Shown here piece by piece: positions 8,385 to 16,912 of a stretch of DNA of 64,000 bases; the first letter of the stretch is position 1; each line of letters opens with the position of its first letter. A model generated the notes under the pieces. The model did not search any database, was not told the DNA's origin, and worked only from the letters and a program-made list of their open reading frames with translations. Where the stretch lies: positions 1 through 64,000 of the forward strand of contig NZ_FRAP01000010.1 in assembly GCF_900142365.1 (NCBI RefSeq), read 5' to 3'. The position numbers and the translations under genes were made by a program. The stretch is from Pseudonocardia thermophila. Lineage in GTDB: Bacteria > Actinomycetota > Actinomycetes > Mycobacteriales > Pseudonocardiaceae.

Positions 8385-10817
8385 GTGGACGAGTCTCTGT
8401 GCGCGCTGCCGGGATGCGAAGCGGCGCTCCCGCCGACCACCCCGGGCCGGCCGGCCCGGCGGTACTGCTCCCCGGAGCACCGTGCGAAAGCGCGCACGAT
8501 CAACCGGCGGCGGCGCCGCGAGCAAGGGCTGCCACCCGTGGCGGCGGCGAGCGTGCTCGCGCCGCTGATGGTCAACGGCCGTGCCGAGATCGTTCCTCCC
8601 CCGGTGCGGACGGACCCGCAGCGGGCGCCGCTCGCGCTGCCGCCCGGGATCCGCGAGCAGCCGGCCGAGCCTGCCGAGCGGCGCTCCGTCGCCGACTCGC
8701 TGCGGGAACGGCTCGGTCGGGCCGCCCGGCGGCGCAGGCAGCTCGTCGCGATCGTCGGGGTCACCGGGATCGTCGCGTCCGCGGCGGGCTGGATCGGCGT
8801 GACCGGCTCGTTCCCGCCGCCGCGACCGGTGGAGGAGCCGTTGGCCTCCAACGTGCAGTGGGTCTCCGAGGCCGAGGTGCGGCTGGCTGCGATCGGCCGC
8901 GCGCTGGACGCGATCGCACAGGCGGAGGCCACGTACGAGACGCGGCTGGCGCCCCGGTACGCCGGGCGGACGCCGCCCGAGCCGGTCGTCCGGCTGAAGC
9001 AGCGCAAGAAGCTGCTGCTGCAGCAGCAGGCGGTGCTGAAGTCGCAGGTCACGACCGTCACGCAGGTCGACGCGGCGGCGTCCGAGCTCGCCGAGGCCGA
9101 GCGTCAGCTCGACGATCTCGACGAGGTCCTGGAGGAGTCCTCGACACCGACCCGGACCCAGGACCAGGCCGAGGCCCTCGCCACGCTGCACCGGCAGCGC
9201 GCGCTGCTGGAGCGGCACCGCGACGCCAAGAAGGAGGATCTCGAACGGCTCGAGGAGGGTGCCCGGTCGGCGAAGAGCAGCCCGCTGCCGGAGCCCGACG
9301 AGCGCTCCCAGGAACTCGCTGCCGCCGTCCTCCGCCTGGTGGAGGACCCGGAGGCGGACGGCGAGGAGGACCAGTCCGAGGAGGACCGCCCGTTCACGCC
9401 GCCGTCGGTGCTCGCGTCGGCCCGGGAGTCCACCGATCGCCGCGGGCCCTCCCACACGACGGGTGCGCCGGGTGACGATCCCGAGTCGCGCCTGCTGCCT
9501 CTCGAGCCGCCCGACGAGCCGGCTCCCGGTGGGGTGCTCGAGGAGGCGGCCGACGGCTTGGAGAAGGCGGCCGGCCGGCTCGGGGAGGCGGTGGACACGG
9601 TCACCGACGGGCTCGGTCGGGTGCTGACCGGGGAGCCGGCGCCCCCTGCTCCGGCGCAGCCGTCGACCGCGCCGAAGACACCCGGTCCGGGGCCGGTGGG
9701 CGATGTGGTGGAGCGGACCGTCGACGTCTTCGTCGACGTCCTCGACGGTCCCGAACCGGAGGAACCCGAACCTGCGGCGGCTGCCGCGTCGTCGCGTCCT
9801 CGGGGGAAGGCAGCCCGCATCGCCGAACGGACCGCCGGGGCGGTCCAGGCCGGCCCGGCGCTGCAACCGGTCGCGGGCGCCGCGTCGGCGATCGTCAGCC
9901 CGAGCGACGTGGACGACGAGCCCGGGGAGTCGGGGTCGGACGAGCCCGAGGTGTTCGAACCGGAGTCACGGAGCGAGCGCGTCCAGCCGGAGCCGAGCCG
10001 GGACCGCGTCACCGGCCCGCGGGCCCTTCAGCCGGCGCCGTCGAACGTGCAGGAGGCGCACCGCGAGGAGTCGAGCCGGGGCTCCGACGACGTGCTGGTC
10101 GATCGCGCCGTCGCGGTGATGAAGCACTGGGCCGCGAAGAACCCCGATCTCGCCGGCTCCGTCGGGCTGCGCGAGCACATGGACGACGAGCGGTGGGAAG
10201 CGGCCGCGCGGACCGCGCTGGAGAAGTACGCCGGGTACACCGGTGGTGAGCCGCGCGAGCTCGGCTCCGAGGAGAGCCGCGGGAGCGATCACGGTGGCGG
10301 GAAGCGCTCCGGTGGTGAGGACCGCTGGGGCGAGCGCGGCCGCGGTGGAGACGGCCACGGCAGCGGCTCCCGCGGTGGCTGGACCGGCGACGGCGGCGAG
10401 GACCACCACGACCGCAGCTGGGACCACCACGGCGACGCCGGCCACGACCGCTGGACCGGCGGCGATGACGACGACGGCGACCGCTGGGACCACCACGGCG
10501 ACGAGGACGACCACGACGGCGGGGACGAGGGCGGCTGGAACCACGGGGGCGGCTGGAACCACGCGGGCGGGGGCGACCGGGCGGGTGGCCGCGACAGCCA
10601 CGACGGCGACCGGAACGCCAGCCACGACGCGGACGACGGCGGCTGGACCGACGGCGATGACGACCGGGAAGGCGATGACCGCCACTGGGCCGGCGGCGAT
10701 GGCGACCACGGGCGGGCCGGCGACAGCGACGAAGACGACGGCGGGGACTGGGACGAGCGCGGGGACTGGGACGAGGGCGGGGATTGGGACGAGGGCGGGG
10801 ACTGGGACGACGACTGA
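8385..10817 (+). CDS. zinc-finger / transmembrane / coiled-coil protein with Asp-His-Gly-Trp tail
   Basis: A protein of 810 residues with no family I can name. The N-terminus (C6, C11, C28 and H32 in CSPEHR) looks like a small treble-clef zinc finger on the cytosolic side. A basic RRRRRE patch follows, then one membrane helix (about 119-141). Next come a long Arg/Glu/Gln-rich coiled coil (about 155-310) and an acidic Pro/Glu-rich linker. The last ~170 residues are almost entirely Asp, Gly, His and Trp, ending in repeated GDWDEG units. If the helix is a signal anchor, the acidic tail is outside and could bind metal ions; this is inference. The start is GTG at 8385 because GAGGGG precedes it by 6-8 bases and the zinc finger begins there, although the frame is open from 8295. 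Confidence 0.7.
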   Translation: MDESLCALPGCEAALPPTTPGRPARRYCSPEHRAKARTINRRRRREQGLPPVAAASVLAPLMVNGRAEIVPPPVRTDPQRAPLALPPGIREQPAEPAERRSVADSLRERLGRAARRRRQLVAIVGVTGIVASAAGWIGVTGSFPPPRPVEEPLASNVQWVSEAEVRLAAIGRALDAIAQAEATYETRLAPRYAGRTPPEPVVRLKQRKKLLLQQQAVLKSQVTTVTQVDAAASELAEAERQLDDLDEVLEESSTPTRTQDQAEALATLHRQRALLERHRDAKKEDLERLEEGARSAKSSPLPEPDERSQELAAAVLRLVEDPEADGEEDQSEEDRPFTPPSVLASARESTDRRGPSHTTGAPGDDPESRLLPLEPPDEPAPGGVLEEAADGLEKAAGRLGEAVDTVTDGLGRVLTGEPAPPAPAQPSTAPKTPGPGPVGDVVERTVDVFVDVLDGPEPEEPEPAAAAASSRPRGKAARIAERTAGAVQAGPALQPVAGAASAIVSPSDVDDEPGESGSDEPEVFEPESRSERVQPEPSRDRVTGPRALQPAPSNVQEAHREESSRGSDDVLVDRAVAVMKHWAAKNPDLAGSVGLREHMDDERWEAAARTALEKYAGYTGGEPRELGSEESRGSDHGGGKRSGGEDRWGERGRGGDGHGSGSRGGWTGDGGEDHHDRSWDHHGDAGHDRWTGGDDDDGDRWDHHGDEDDHDGGDEGGWNHGGGWNHAGGGDRAGGRDSHDGDRNASHDADDGGWTDGDDDREGDDRHWAGGDGDHGRAGDSDEDDGGDWDERGDWDEGGDWDEGGDWDDD
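10743..10811 (+). repeat. 18-bp tandem repeat encoding GDWDEG units
   Basis: Four nearly identical 18-base units (GGGGACTGGGACGAGGGC with single changes; the last is partial) at 10743, 10761, 10779 and 10797 encode the end of the Asp/Trp-rich tail. Being in frame and near-identical, they look like recent slippage and would be prone to length change. Confidence 0.85.
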
Positions 10818-10854
10818 ACGGCGGTGCTCGAGGGAGACCGGGTGGTGGCTCCGA

Positions 10855-10876
10855 CGGCGAGTCCCGCGACTCGCCG
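10855..10876. terminator. stem-loop between convergent genes
   Basis: A perfect 9-bp stem (CGGCGAGTC / GACTCGCCG) with a CCGC loop lies between the stop of the rightward gene (10817) and the stop of marP (10903). There is no T-run, as is usual for terminator-like hairpins in high-GC actinobacteria. It could serve both strands. Confidence 0.5.
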
Positions 10877-10902
10877 GGCCGCACGCGCGGCTCGCTGCCG
10901 CG

Positions 10903-12099
10903 TCAGGCCGCGCACTCCCCGGTGTCGATCTTCGCCGGTGAGCTGCCCAGGTTCAGCGCGTACTGCACCGCCGGCAGGACCTGCTCGACGCTGAGGACGA
11001 AGCCGGTCTCCGGGTCGTCGACCGCGGCGCCGAAGACCACGCCGGTGACCTTCCCGCTCGGGGCGATCATCGGGCCGCCGGAGTTGCCGCTCTGCACCTT
11101 CGCCCGAATGGTGAGCACATCGCGGACGACCTCGCCGGTCTCGTAGATGTCCGGGCCCTTCAGCTTGATCGCCTGCCGCACCCGGGCCGGGGTGACCGTG
11201 AACTCGCCGTCGAGCGGGTAGCCGAGGACGATCGCGTCGTCGCCGGCTTTGACCGGGGTCGGCTCGAACTCCAGCGGGTCGGCGCCCAGCGCGCGACCCA
11301 CCCGCAGTACGGCGAGATCGATCTGCGGGTCGTAGTAGACGACGTCCGCGGCGAGATCGCGCCCGCCGGTCGCCTCGACCAGCGCGGACGACGAGCCCGC
11401 GACGACGTGCGCGTTGGTCATGACCAGTCGCGGGCCGATGATGAACCCGGTGCCCTCCATCTGCCGCTGGCACGAGGGCGCCTTCGCCCGCACCTTCATC
11501 ACGCTCGCGCGCACCTCCCGCACCGCGGAGCTCTTCGCGAGCGCCGGGTTGGGTGGTCCGATCTCGGTGACCGGGGTCTGCGCGAACGGGCTGAGGACGT
11601 CCGGGAACCCGGAGTTGTCGAGGAGCCTGCGCAGCTCGTCCGGCAGCTGTTTGGCGCCTTCCGGCATCATCCCGTCGACCGCGCGCAGCACCTGCGAGCC
11701 GCGCACCCCCGCGGCGAGCGCGGGGAAGCTGGCCGACGCCAGCGGCAGCGCGACCAGCCACGCCGCCAGCACGACCGTGATGGCCTGCAGGATCGACCCC
11801 AGCGAGGAGTCGACGGTCAGGACGTGCTCGCCGGTGATCCGGTCGCGGATGCGCCGGCCGAGGAACACCCCCGTGGTCTCCCCCAGCGCGACGAGCAGCA
11901 CGACGACGGCGATGCTGACGATGACCCGCATCGTCTCGTTCTCGACGCCGGACGCCAGGACGGGGGCGAGCCGGACCCCGATGATCGCGCCGCCGAGCAC
12001 ACCGATGAACGACAGCGCGGCCACGGCGAGGCCGTGGCGCCACCCGGAGACCGCGGCGATCACCGCCAGGCCGATCACCACCAGGTCGACCCAACTCAC
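10903..12099 (-). CDS. marP: MarP-like membrane-anchored serine protease
   Basis: A 398-residue protein matching the size and layout of mycobacterial MarP (Rv3671c), a periplasmic protease needed for acid and oxidative stress resistance. A CvpA-like membrane domain with about four helices fills residues 1-150. A trypsin-like domain follows with the triad visible as H in TNAHVVAG, D in DPQIDLAVLRV and S in SGNSGGPM. Two cysteines (in PSCQRQM and at the end in GECAA) could form the redox-sensing disulfide described for MarP. The start is GTG at 12099, overlapping the Nudix stop (GTGA), with AGGAGGT about 10 bases before it. It is the last gene of the nth-thioredoxin-Nudix-marP operon, the same order as in mycobacteria. 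Confidence 0.93.
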   Translation of the reverse strand: MSWVDLVVIGLAVIAAVSGWRHGLAVAALSFIGVLGGAIIGVRLAPVLASGVENETMRVIVSIAVVVLLVALGETTGVFLGRRIRDRITGEHVLTVDSSLGSILQAITVVLAAWLVALPLASASFPALAAGVRGSQVLRAVDGMMPEGAKQLPDELRRLLDNSGFPDVLSPFAQTPVTEIGPPNPALAKSSAVREVRASVMKVRAKAPSCQRQMEGTGFIIGPRLVMTNAHVVAGSSSALVEATGGRDLAADVVYYDPQIDLAVLRVGRALGADPLEFEPTPVKAGDDAIVLGYPLDGEFTVTPARVRQAIKLKGPDIYETGEVVRDVLTIRAKVQSGNSGGPMIAPSGKVTGVVFGAAVDDPETGFVLSVEQVLPAVQYALNLGSSPAKIDTGECAA

Positions 12100-12815
12100 C
12101 TGCCGTCGACCTCCTGATGCACCCGTCTCGCCCAGGACCACGCTTCGTCGAGCGGGCGGACGACCGCGGCGTCCCACGGGCGCGCCCACCCTCCCAGATC
12201 CAACAGGGCGGAGAGCAAACCCCCCGTGAAGCCCCACACGAGCAGCCCGGACACGGCGAACGCGGGTCCGGTGTAGCCGGACGGGTGCGCGACCGAGAAC
12301 CGGTTCGCCGGGTCGGCGAGCTCCTCCACCGGCACGCGCACCACCGAGGCGGTCTCGCCCGGGTCGACGGCGCGCACCGCGACCGGCCGCGCCCAGTGCC
12401 CGACCACCGGTGACACGACGAACCGCGACCGCGGGATGTACAGATCCGGCAGCTGAACCAGCGGCACCACGCCGCTCGGGTCGAGGCCGGTCTCCTCCTC
12501 CGCCTCCCGCAGCGCGGTCGCCACCGCGTCGGCGTCCTGCGGGTCGGCGCTGCCGCCGGGGAACGCGACCTGCCCGGCGTGGTCGCGCAGGGTGGCGGCG
12601 CGCTCGACGAGCAGCAGGTCCGGGCCGTGCTGCCCCTCCCCGAACGCGATCAGGACGGCGGCTCGCCGGCCGCCCGAGACCGGCGGCGGAATCCGCTGCG
12701 TGCCGATCTGCCCGGGGCGCAGCGTGCGCGTGCCGGCCAGCAGCGGGCGCAGCCAGTCGGGCGCCAGGTCGGGTCGCAGCGCGGGGGACGGGCGGCTGTC
12801 ACGGGCGGTGCTCAT
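12096..12815 (-). CDS. CoA-pyrophosphatase-type Nudix hydrolase
   Basis: A 239-residue Nudix hydrolase. It has the UPF0035 signature typical of CoA pyrophosphatases (LLLVERA.....RDHAGQVAFPGG), followed directly by the Nudix helix ending REAEEETGL. These enzymes split CoA or its derivatives into phosphopantetheine and 3',5'-ADP, needing Mg or Mn ions. The length fits the family (about 190-250). The ATG at 12815 overlaps the thioredoxin stop (ATGA) and the gene's own stop overlaps marP. The equivalent mycobacterial gene is Rv3672c. Substrate is inferred from the signature. Confidence 0.88.
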   Translation of the reverse strand: MSTARDSRPSPALRPDLAPDWLRPLLAGTRTLRPGQIGTQRIPPPVSGGRRAAVLIAFGEGQHGPDLLLVERAATLRDHAGQVAFPGGSADPQDADAVATALREAEEETGLDPSGVVPLVQLPDLYIPRSRFVVSPVVGHWARPVAVRAVDPGETASVVRVPVEELADPANRFSVAHPSGYTGPAFAVSGLLVWGFTGGLLSALLDLGGWARPWDAAVVRPLDEAWSWARRVHQEVDGR

Positions 12816-13435
12816 GACAGCCTCGCCACGGCAGCGGCCACCTCGTCGGCGCTGGTGAACGGGATCGGCGGGTCCACGAGCGCGGCACTGCCGTCGGGAC
12901 GGACCAGGTAGGTCAACGGCAGGCCGGGCGGGGAGCGCAGCGCGGCCGGCACCGCGCCGTCGGGATCGGTCACCGCCGGCAGCCGCACCCCGAGATCGGT
13001 GAGCAGCTGCAGGGCGGGCTCGTCGGCGTCGCGCACGTCGACCAGGAGCACGGGCACCGCGTCGGGGCGGGCCGCGTACTCGGCGAGCGCGGGCAGCTCC
13101 GCGCGGCACGGCCCGCACCACGACGCCCACAGGTTCACCAGCGTCGTCCGGCCGGCCAGCGCGGACCCGAGATCGACGCTGCCGCCGTCACCCAGGCAGG
13201 TGGCGGTGACGCCGGCCAGCGGCCCGGCCGGGGTCGCGGTCCCGGCCGGGCACGCCGGGAGATCGGCTGCGGCCCGCAGCGCGGTGACGTCGGGCCCGGG
13301 CGCCGGGTCGGCCGAGCGGGGTGGGGAGCTGCGCGGCCACAGCGCGAACACCCCGATCGCGACGAGCACGACGACGACCACGGTGGCGACGATCTCGGAC
13401 CGGCGCGGACCGGTCCGGGTCTCCGGGTCGGTCAC
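12812..13435 (-). CDS. membrane-anchored thioredoxin-like (TlpA/ResA type) protein
   Basis: A 207-residue protein with a single N-terminal membrane helix (about residues 16-32, [18 protein letters not shown]). An outward-facing thioredoxin fold follows with the active site [15 protein letters not shown] and the cis-Pro region GLPLTYLV. Such proteins reduce or exchange disulfides in cell-envelope proteins. An extra cysteine pair (in LPACPAG and TATCLGD) precedes the active site and could form a structural disulfide. GTG at 13435 overlaps the nth stop (GTGA). Its place beside marP, which may carry a regulatory disulfide, makes a redox partnership plausible but unproven. Mycobacterial counterpart: Rv3673c. 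Confidence 0.87.
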   Translation of the reverse strand: MTDPETRTGPRRSEIVATVVVVVLVAIGVFALWPRSSPPRSADPAPGPDVTALRAAADLPACPAGTATPAGPLAGVTATCLGDGGSVDLGSALAGRTTLVNLWASWCGPCRAELPALAEYAARPDAVPVLLVDVRDADEPALQLLTDLGVRLPAVTDPDGAVPAALRSPPGLPLTYLVRPDGSAALVDPPIPFTSADEVAAAVARLS

Positions 13436-14247
13436 GGCGCATCGGCACCCGGTTCGGCGTCGGTGATCCCGACCATCGCGAGCAGGTGCGGGCGCGAGGG
13501 GCCCTTCACGAGCGCGGCCGCCGGCTCCAGCTCGATCGGGCCGAGCCCGAACGACGGGCAGTCCGCGGCCAGCGTGCACGCCCCGCAGGCCGGCTTCTTG
13601 GCGTGGCACACCCGGCGGCCGTGGAAGATCACCTGGTGGGACACGATCGTCCAGTCCCGCTTGGGCACGAGCGCGCCCACCGCGTGCTCGACCTTCACCG
13701 GGTCCTCCAGATCGGTCCAGCCCCAGCGGCGCACGAGCCGGCCGAAGTGGGTGTCGACGGTGATGCCGGGGACGCCGAACGCGTTGCCCAGGATCACGTT
13801 CGCGGTCTTGCGCCCGATGCCGGGCAGCGCGACGAGCTCGTCGAGGGTCGAGGGCACCTCACCGCCGTGCTTGTCCACGAGGGCGGCGCCGAGCCCGATG
13901 AGTGCGGCCGCCTTGTTCCGGAAGAAGCCGGTGGAGTGGATCATCTCCTCCAGCTCGACCCGGTCGGCCTGGGCGTAGTCCAGCGCGGTGCGGTAGCGCC
14001 GGAACAGCGCCGGCGTGACCTGGTTGACGAGCTTGTCGGTGCTCTGCGCCGACAGGATCGTGGCAACGGCCAGCTCGAGCGGCGTGGTGAAGTCGAGCTC
14101 GCAGTGCGCGTCGGGGTGGGTGGCGGCGAGGGTGCGCAGCATCCGGCGGACGCGGCGGGCCTTGCCCAACGGGGACTCGCCCGCGGCGACGCGCCTGGCC
14201 AGGCGCGCGGTGGCGCGCGGCAGCCCGTCGCGCACGCTGGTGGTCAC
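13432..14247 (-). CDS. nth: endonuclease III (DNA glycosylase/AP lyase)
   Basis: A 271-residue base-excision repair enzyme that removes oxidised pyrimidines and nicks abasic sites. The helix-hairpin-helix [13 protein letters not shown] carries the catalytic Lys, VDTHFGRL carries the catalytic Asp, and the 4Fe-4S cluster ligands follow the C-x6-C-x2-C-x5-C spacing in the [17 protein letters not shown] stretch. It has a longer C-terminal tail (about 30 residues after the last Cys) than E. coli Nth. I chose GTG at 14247 because family homology starts soon after; no strong ribosome site is visible and the frame is open further upstream. It is the first gene of the four-gene operon ending in marP. 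Confidence 0.93.
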   Translation of the reverse strand: MTTSVRDGLPRATARLARRVAAGESPLGKARRVRRMLRTLAATHPDAHCELDFTTPLELAVATILSAQSTDKLVNQVTPALFRRYRTALDYAQADRVELEEMIHSTGFFRNKAAALIGLGAALVDKHGGEVPSTLDELVALPGIGRKTANVILGNAFGVPGITVDTHFGRLVRRWGWTDLEDPVKVEHAVGALVPKRDWTIVSHQVIFHGRRVCHAKKPACGACTLAADCPSFGLGPIELEPAAALVKGPSRPHLLAMVGITDAEPGADAP

Positions 14248-14419
14248 CTGTCCAATGTACGGGGCCGGGGTGGCCGACCGGCGCGCCGGGACGGGTGCGT
14301 CGGAACGCTCACGGTTCGTGATGCGCCGCAGGTCCGGGTCACGAATCGGCAACGGCTCGCGCCGACCCGGCCCCCCGCTGCAGCACGCGGGGAGCGGGTG
14401 CGAGAGCATTCCTCTTGAC

Positions 14420-14671
14420 ATGACTGCCTGGTTGTCCGTCCTCGTGCCGCTGCTGGTGATGTTCTTCGCGCTAGGCATGGAGCGCGTGGAGTCCAAGCTG
14501 CGGGAGTCGACCGTGCGCCCGGAGGAGCTGGAGGAGCTCCTCGACCGGCCGCGGCCCGACGAGGTCCGTGCGCTGTTCAGGCAGGGCACCGGGCGGGCGT
14601 TGGAGCTGTTCCGGCTCCGCAACCGGGCACCACGCGGACGCCGCGCGCCCCGGCGGAACAAGGCCGCCTGA
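14420..14671 (+). CDS. small single-helix membrane protein
   Basis: An 83-residue protein with one N-terminal membrane helix (about residues 3-20, [18 protein letters not shown]). An acidic then strongly basic cytosolic tail follows ([16 protein letters not shown], then [15 protein letters not shown]). It lies divergent from nth and upstream of crp, the position of the small membrane-protein gene Rv3675 in mycobacteria, and I take it as the equivalent. Function is unknown. ATG at 14420 is the start because the helix begins there; the frame runs open far upstream with unlikely codons. Confidence 0.6.
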   Translation: MTAWLSVLVPLLVMFFALGMERVESKLRESTVRPEELEELLDRPRPDEVRALFRQGTGRALELFRLRNRAPRGRRAPRRNKAA

Positions 14672-14761
14672 CCTGGGCTGACGCGGGCGTACTAGTCTTT
14701 GTTGCAAGTATCCCCCGGGTAACCCTTTCCGGGGCGCCGTCGGCGAGTGATGCGTCACAGT

Positions 14762-14779
14762 TCTAGGTCAACCCCTAGA
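14762..14779. promoter_or_regulatory. 18-bp palindrome TCTAGG-N6-CCTAGA upstream of crp
   Basis: A perfect inverted repeat with 6-base arms and a 6-base centre lies 50 bases before the crp start. Position and symmetry suggest an operator for a dimeric regulator. It does not match the CRP consensus (TGTGA-N6-TCACA). Confidence 0.45.
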
Positions 14780-14829
14780 CTGCCGCCGGTGATCCGCCGC
14801 GGGGCAGCGGCAGGAACGAGGAGCGAGCA

Positions 14830-15504
14830 GTGGACGAGGTTCTGATCCGGGCCGGGATCTTCCAGGGTGTCGAGCCGCACGCGGCCGAGGCGCTGGCACA
14901 GACTCTCGAGCCGGCGGAGTTCACGCGGGGTCAGGTCATCTTCTCCGAGGGTGAGCCGGGCGACCGCCTCTACATCGTCGCCTCCGGGAAGGTGAAGATC
15001 GGCCGCAAGTCCGCCGACGGGCGCGAGAACCTGCTCATGGTCGCCGGCCCCTCCGACATGTTCGGCGAGCTGTCGATCTTCGACCCGGGTCCGCGCACGT
15101 CGTCGGCCACGGCCGTCACCGACGTCCGGGCCTACACCATGGACCGGCCCGCCCTGCGCGAGTGGATCGCCAAGCGCCCGGAGATCGCCGAGCAGCTGCT
15201 GCGCGTGCTCGCGCGTCGACTGCGCCGCACCAACAACGCGCTGGCCGACCTCATCTTCACCGACGTCCCGGGTCGGGTCGCGAAGGCGCTGCTGCAGCTG
15301 GCGCGGCAGTTCGGCTCGCAGGAGTCGGGCCTGCTGCGGGTCACCCACGACCTCACGCAGGAGGAGATCGCCCAGCTCGTCGGCGCTTCCCGCGAGACGG
15401 TGAACAAGGCGCTGGCCGACTTCGCGCACCGCGGCTGGCTGCGGCTGGAGGGCAAGAGCGTGCTCATCCTGGAGCCCGAGCGCCTGGCCCGCCGCGCCCG
15501 CTGA
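14830..15504 (+). CDS. crp: CRP/FNR-family cAMP-responsive transcription regulator
   Basis: A 224-residue regulator, nearly the length of M. tuberculosis CRP (Rv3676). The N-terminal cyclic-nucleotide-binding domain carries the phosphate-binding cassette [19 protein letters not shown] long dimerisation helix follows ([20 protein letters not shown]), then a winged helix-turn-helix whose recognition helix is in [14 protein letters not shown]. There are no FNR-type cysteine ligands. GTG at 14830 has GAGGAG about 8 bases upstream. It probably controls carbon, redox and envelope genes globally, as in mycobacteria. It stands alone, with a palindrome before it and a strong hairpin after it. Confidence 0.93.
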   Translation: MDEVLIRAGIFQGVEPHAAEALAQTLEPAEFTRGQVIFSEGEPGDRLYIVASGKVKIGRKSADGRENLLMVAGPSDMFGELSIFDPGPRTSSATAVTDVRAYTMDRPALREWIAKRPEIAEQLLRVLARRLRRTNNALADLIFTDVPGRVAKALLQLARQFGSQESGLLRVTHDLTQEEIAQLVGASRETVNKALADFAHRGWLRLEGKSVLILEPERLARRAR

Positions 15505-15525
15505 GCCCGGCGTTCCGCAGCGAAG

Positions 15526-15553
15526 CCTTCAGCAACGACGCCTTCAGCAACGA
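15526..15553 (+). repeat. 13-bp direct repeat before the crp hairpin
   Basis: CCTTCAGCAACGA occurs at 15526-15538 and 15541-15553, a 15-base period. The second copy runs into the left arm of the hairpin. It may be slippage or part of the same repeated element. Confidence 0.6.
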
Positions 15554-15598
15554 ACGGCACTCTCGTCCACTCGAGGTGGACGAGAGTGCCGTTCGTTG
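15548..15598. terminator. 23-bp perfect hairpin downstream of crp
   Basis: Arms at 15548-15570 and 15576-15598 are perfectly complementary, with a 5-base loop (TCGAG). The stem is much longer than an ordinary terminator and has no T-run. It lies 44 bases after the crp stop and before the MFS promoter, so it could stop crp transcription. It could also be a dispersed palindromic element. Confidence 0.65.
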
Positions 15599-15626
15599 CG
15601 TTCCGGCCTGTGTGACCCGAAACTGA

Positions 15627-15644
15627 CTGGTACGCCCGTACCAG
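15627..15644. promoter_or_regulatory. TetR-type operator CTGGTACG-CC-CGTACCAG
   Basis: A perfect 8+2+8 palindrome ends 11 bases before the MFS start codon. The symmetry and GTACG core are typical of TetR-family operators. No TetR gene is adjacent, so the repressor would act from elsewhere. Confidence 0.55.
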
Positions 15645-15655
15645 AATGTGCGAGG

Positions 15656-16912
15656 GTGGACGTCGTGGCCGCCTCGACCTCCGCACTCGCCGACTACCGC
15701 GCCGTCCTCACCACGCGCGGGGTGCTGGTGCCGGTCGTCGCCTCCGCGATCGGGCGCCTGCCGATCGCGATGTTCTCCATGGCGACGCTGCTGTACGTGC
15801 AGCGCACGACCGGCTCGTTCGCCGCGGCCGGGTTCGTCTCGGCGGGGACGCTGGCCGGGGTGTCGCTCGGCGCGGTGGTCCAGGGCCGGATCCTCGACCG
15901 GCTCGGTCCCACGCGCCCGCTGGTCGTCGCCTCGCTCGTGTTCACCGCGGCCGCGGCCGGGCTCATCGCCGCGATCGAGGCGCACCACGCGGTGGTGGTG
16001 CTCGCCGGCTTCGCCTTCCTCGTCGGGCTCACCCAGCCGGCGATCCCCGGGGCCTCCCGCGCGCTGTGGACCGCGGTCGTCCCGCCGGGCCCGCGCCGCG
16101 ACGCCGCCTTCGCCTACGAGGCCATCAGCCTGGAGGTGTTCTTCATCCTCGGGCCGGCGCTGGCCGCGTTCCTCGTGGCCGCCCCGTGGCCGGGCACCGG
16201 TCTGGTGGTGGCCGCGCTGTGCCTCGCCCTCGGCACCACCGCGTTCGCGCTGAGCCCGCTCGTGCGGCAGCAGCGCAGCGTCGCCGCGTCCGCGCCTGCT
16301 GGGCTGCTCGGCGTCATCGCCCGCCCCGGTGTGCGGACGGTGGCGCTGGCGTCGCTGGGCTTCGGGCTGGTCGTCGGCTCGGTCGAGGTCGGGGTGCCGG
16401 CGGTGACGACCGCGGCCGGCAACGTCACGCTGGGTGGCATCCTGCTCTCGGCGTGGTCGGTCGCGTCGGTCGTCGCCGGGCTCGCCTACTCGATGCGGCC
16501 GTGGCCGGAGCCGCTGCACCTGCGCCTGCCCGCCCTCATGGCCGGGTTCGCCGTGATGGGTCTGGTGATGGCGGTCGCGGCGCCCGCGGCGTCGCTGTGG
16601 CCGCTGGTCGTGGCCATGCTGCTCGCCGGCGCGCTGATCACCCCGCAGGTGACGGCGCACTCGATCGCCGTCGAGATCGTCACCCCGGCCGGCACGACGA
16701 CGGAGGGCTTCGGCTGGGTGGTCACCGCGGCCACGCTCGGCATCGCGGCCGGCTCGTCCCTCGCGGGGATCGCGGTCGAGCAGGCCGGACCGCCCGCGGC
16801 GTTCCTCGCAGGCGGTGCGGCCGGTGCGGTCGTGGCGGTGGTCCTGTGGCTGCGCCGCTCGTCCCTGAGGCACGAGCCGGCGCCGGTCACCGATCAGCTC
16901 TCGCGCAGGTAG
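15656..16912 (+). CDS. MFS transporter, likely drug/metabolite exporter
   Basis: A transporter of about 418 residues with 12 hydrophobic segments and the MFS loop-2/3 signature GRILDRLGPTRPLV between helices 2 and 3. A central basic loop (PLVRQQRSVAASA) divides the two halves. The sequence resembles actinobacterial multidrug exporters of the major facilitator superfamily. The start is GTG at 15656 or GTG at 15665; GAGGG at 15653 favours the second, the spacing to the operator fits either. The operator immediately upstream implies ligand-induced expression. The last 19 bases overlap the convergent MBL gene. The substrate cannot be told. Confidence 0.82.
   Translation: MDVVAASTSALADYRAVLTTRGVLVPVVASAIGRLPIAMFSMATLLYVQRTTGSFAAAGFVSAGTLAGVSLGAVVQGRILDRLGPTRPLVVASLVFTAAAAGLIAAIEAHHAVVVLAGFAFLVGLTQPAIPGASRALWTAVVPPGPRRDAAFAYEAISLEVFFILGPALAAFLVAAPWPGTGLVVAALCLALGTTAFALSPLVRQQRSVAASAPAGLLGVIARPGVRTVALASLGFGLVVGSVEVGVPAVTTAAGNVTLGGILLSAWSVASVVAGLAYSMRPWPEPLHLRLPALMAGFAVMGLVMAVAAPAASLWPLVVAMLLAGALITPQVTAHSIAVEIVTPAGTTTEGFGWVVTAATLGIAAGSSLAGIAVEQAGPPAAFLAGGAAGAVVAVVLWLRRSSLRHEPAPVTDQLSRR

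Noticed and set aside
10289-12094. 601-codon minus-strand frame across marP and the repeat tail
   Set aside because: Reads Pro/Ser/Arg repeats over the tail and a frameshifted copy of marP; the marP frame has the catalytic triad.
14747-14758. GTGA-TGCG-TCAC as a CRP self-binding site
   Set aside because: Only four bases separate the half-sites; CRP needs six between TGTGA and TCACA.
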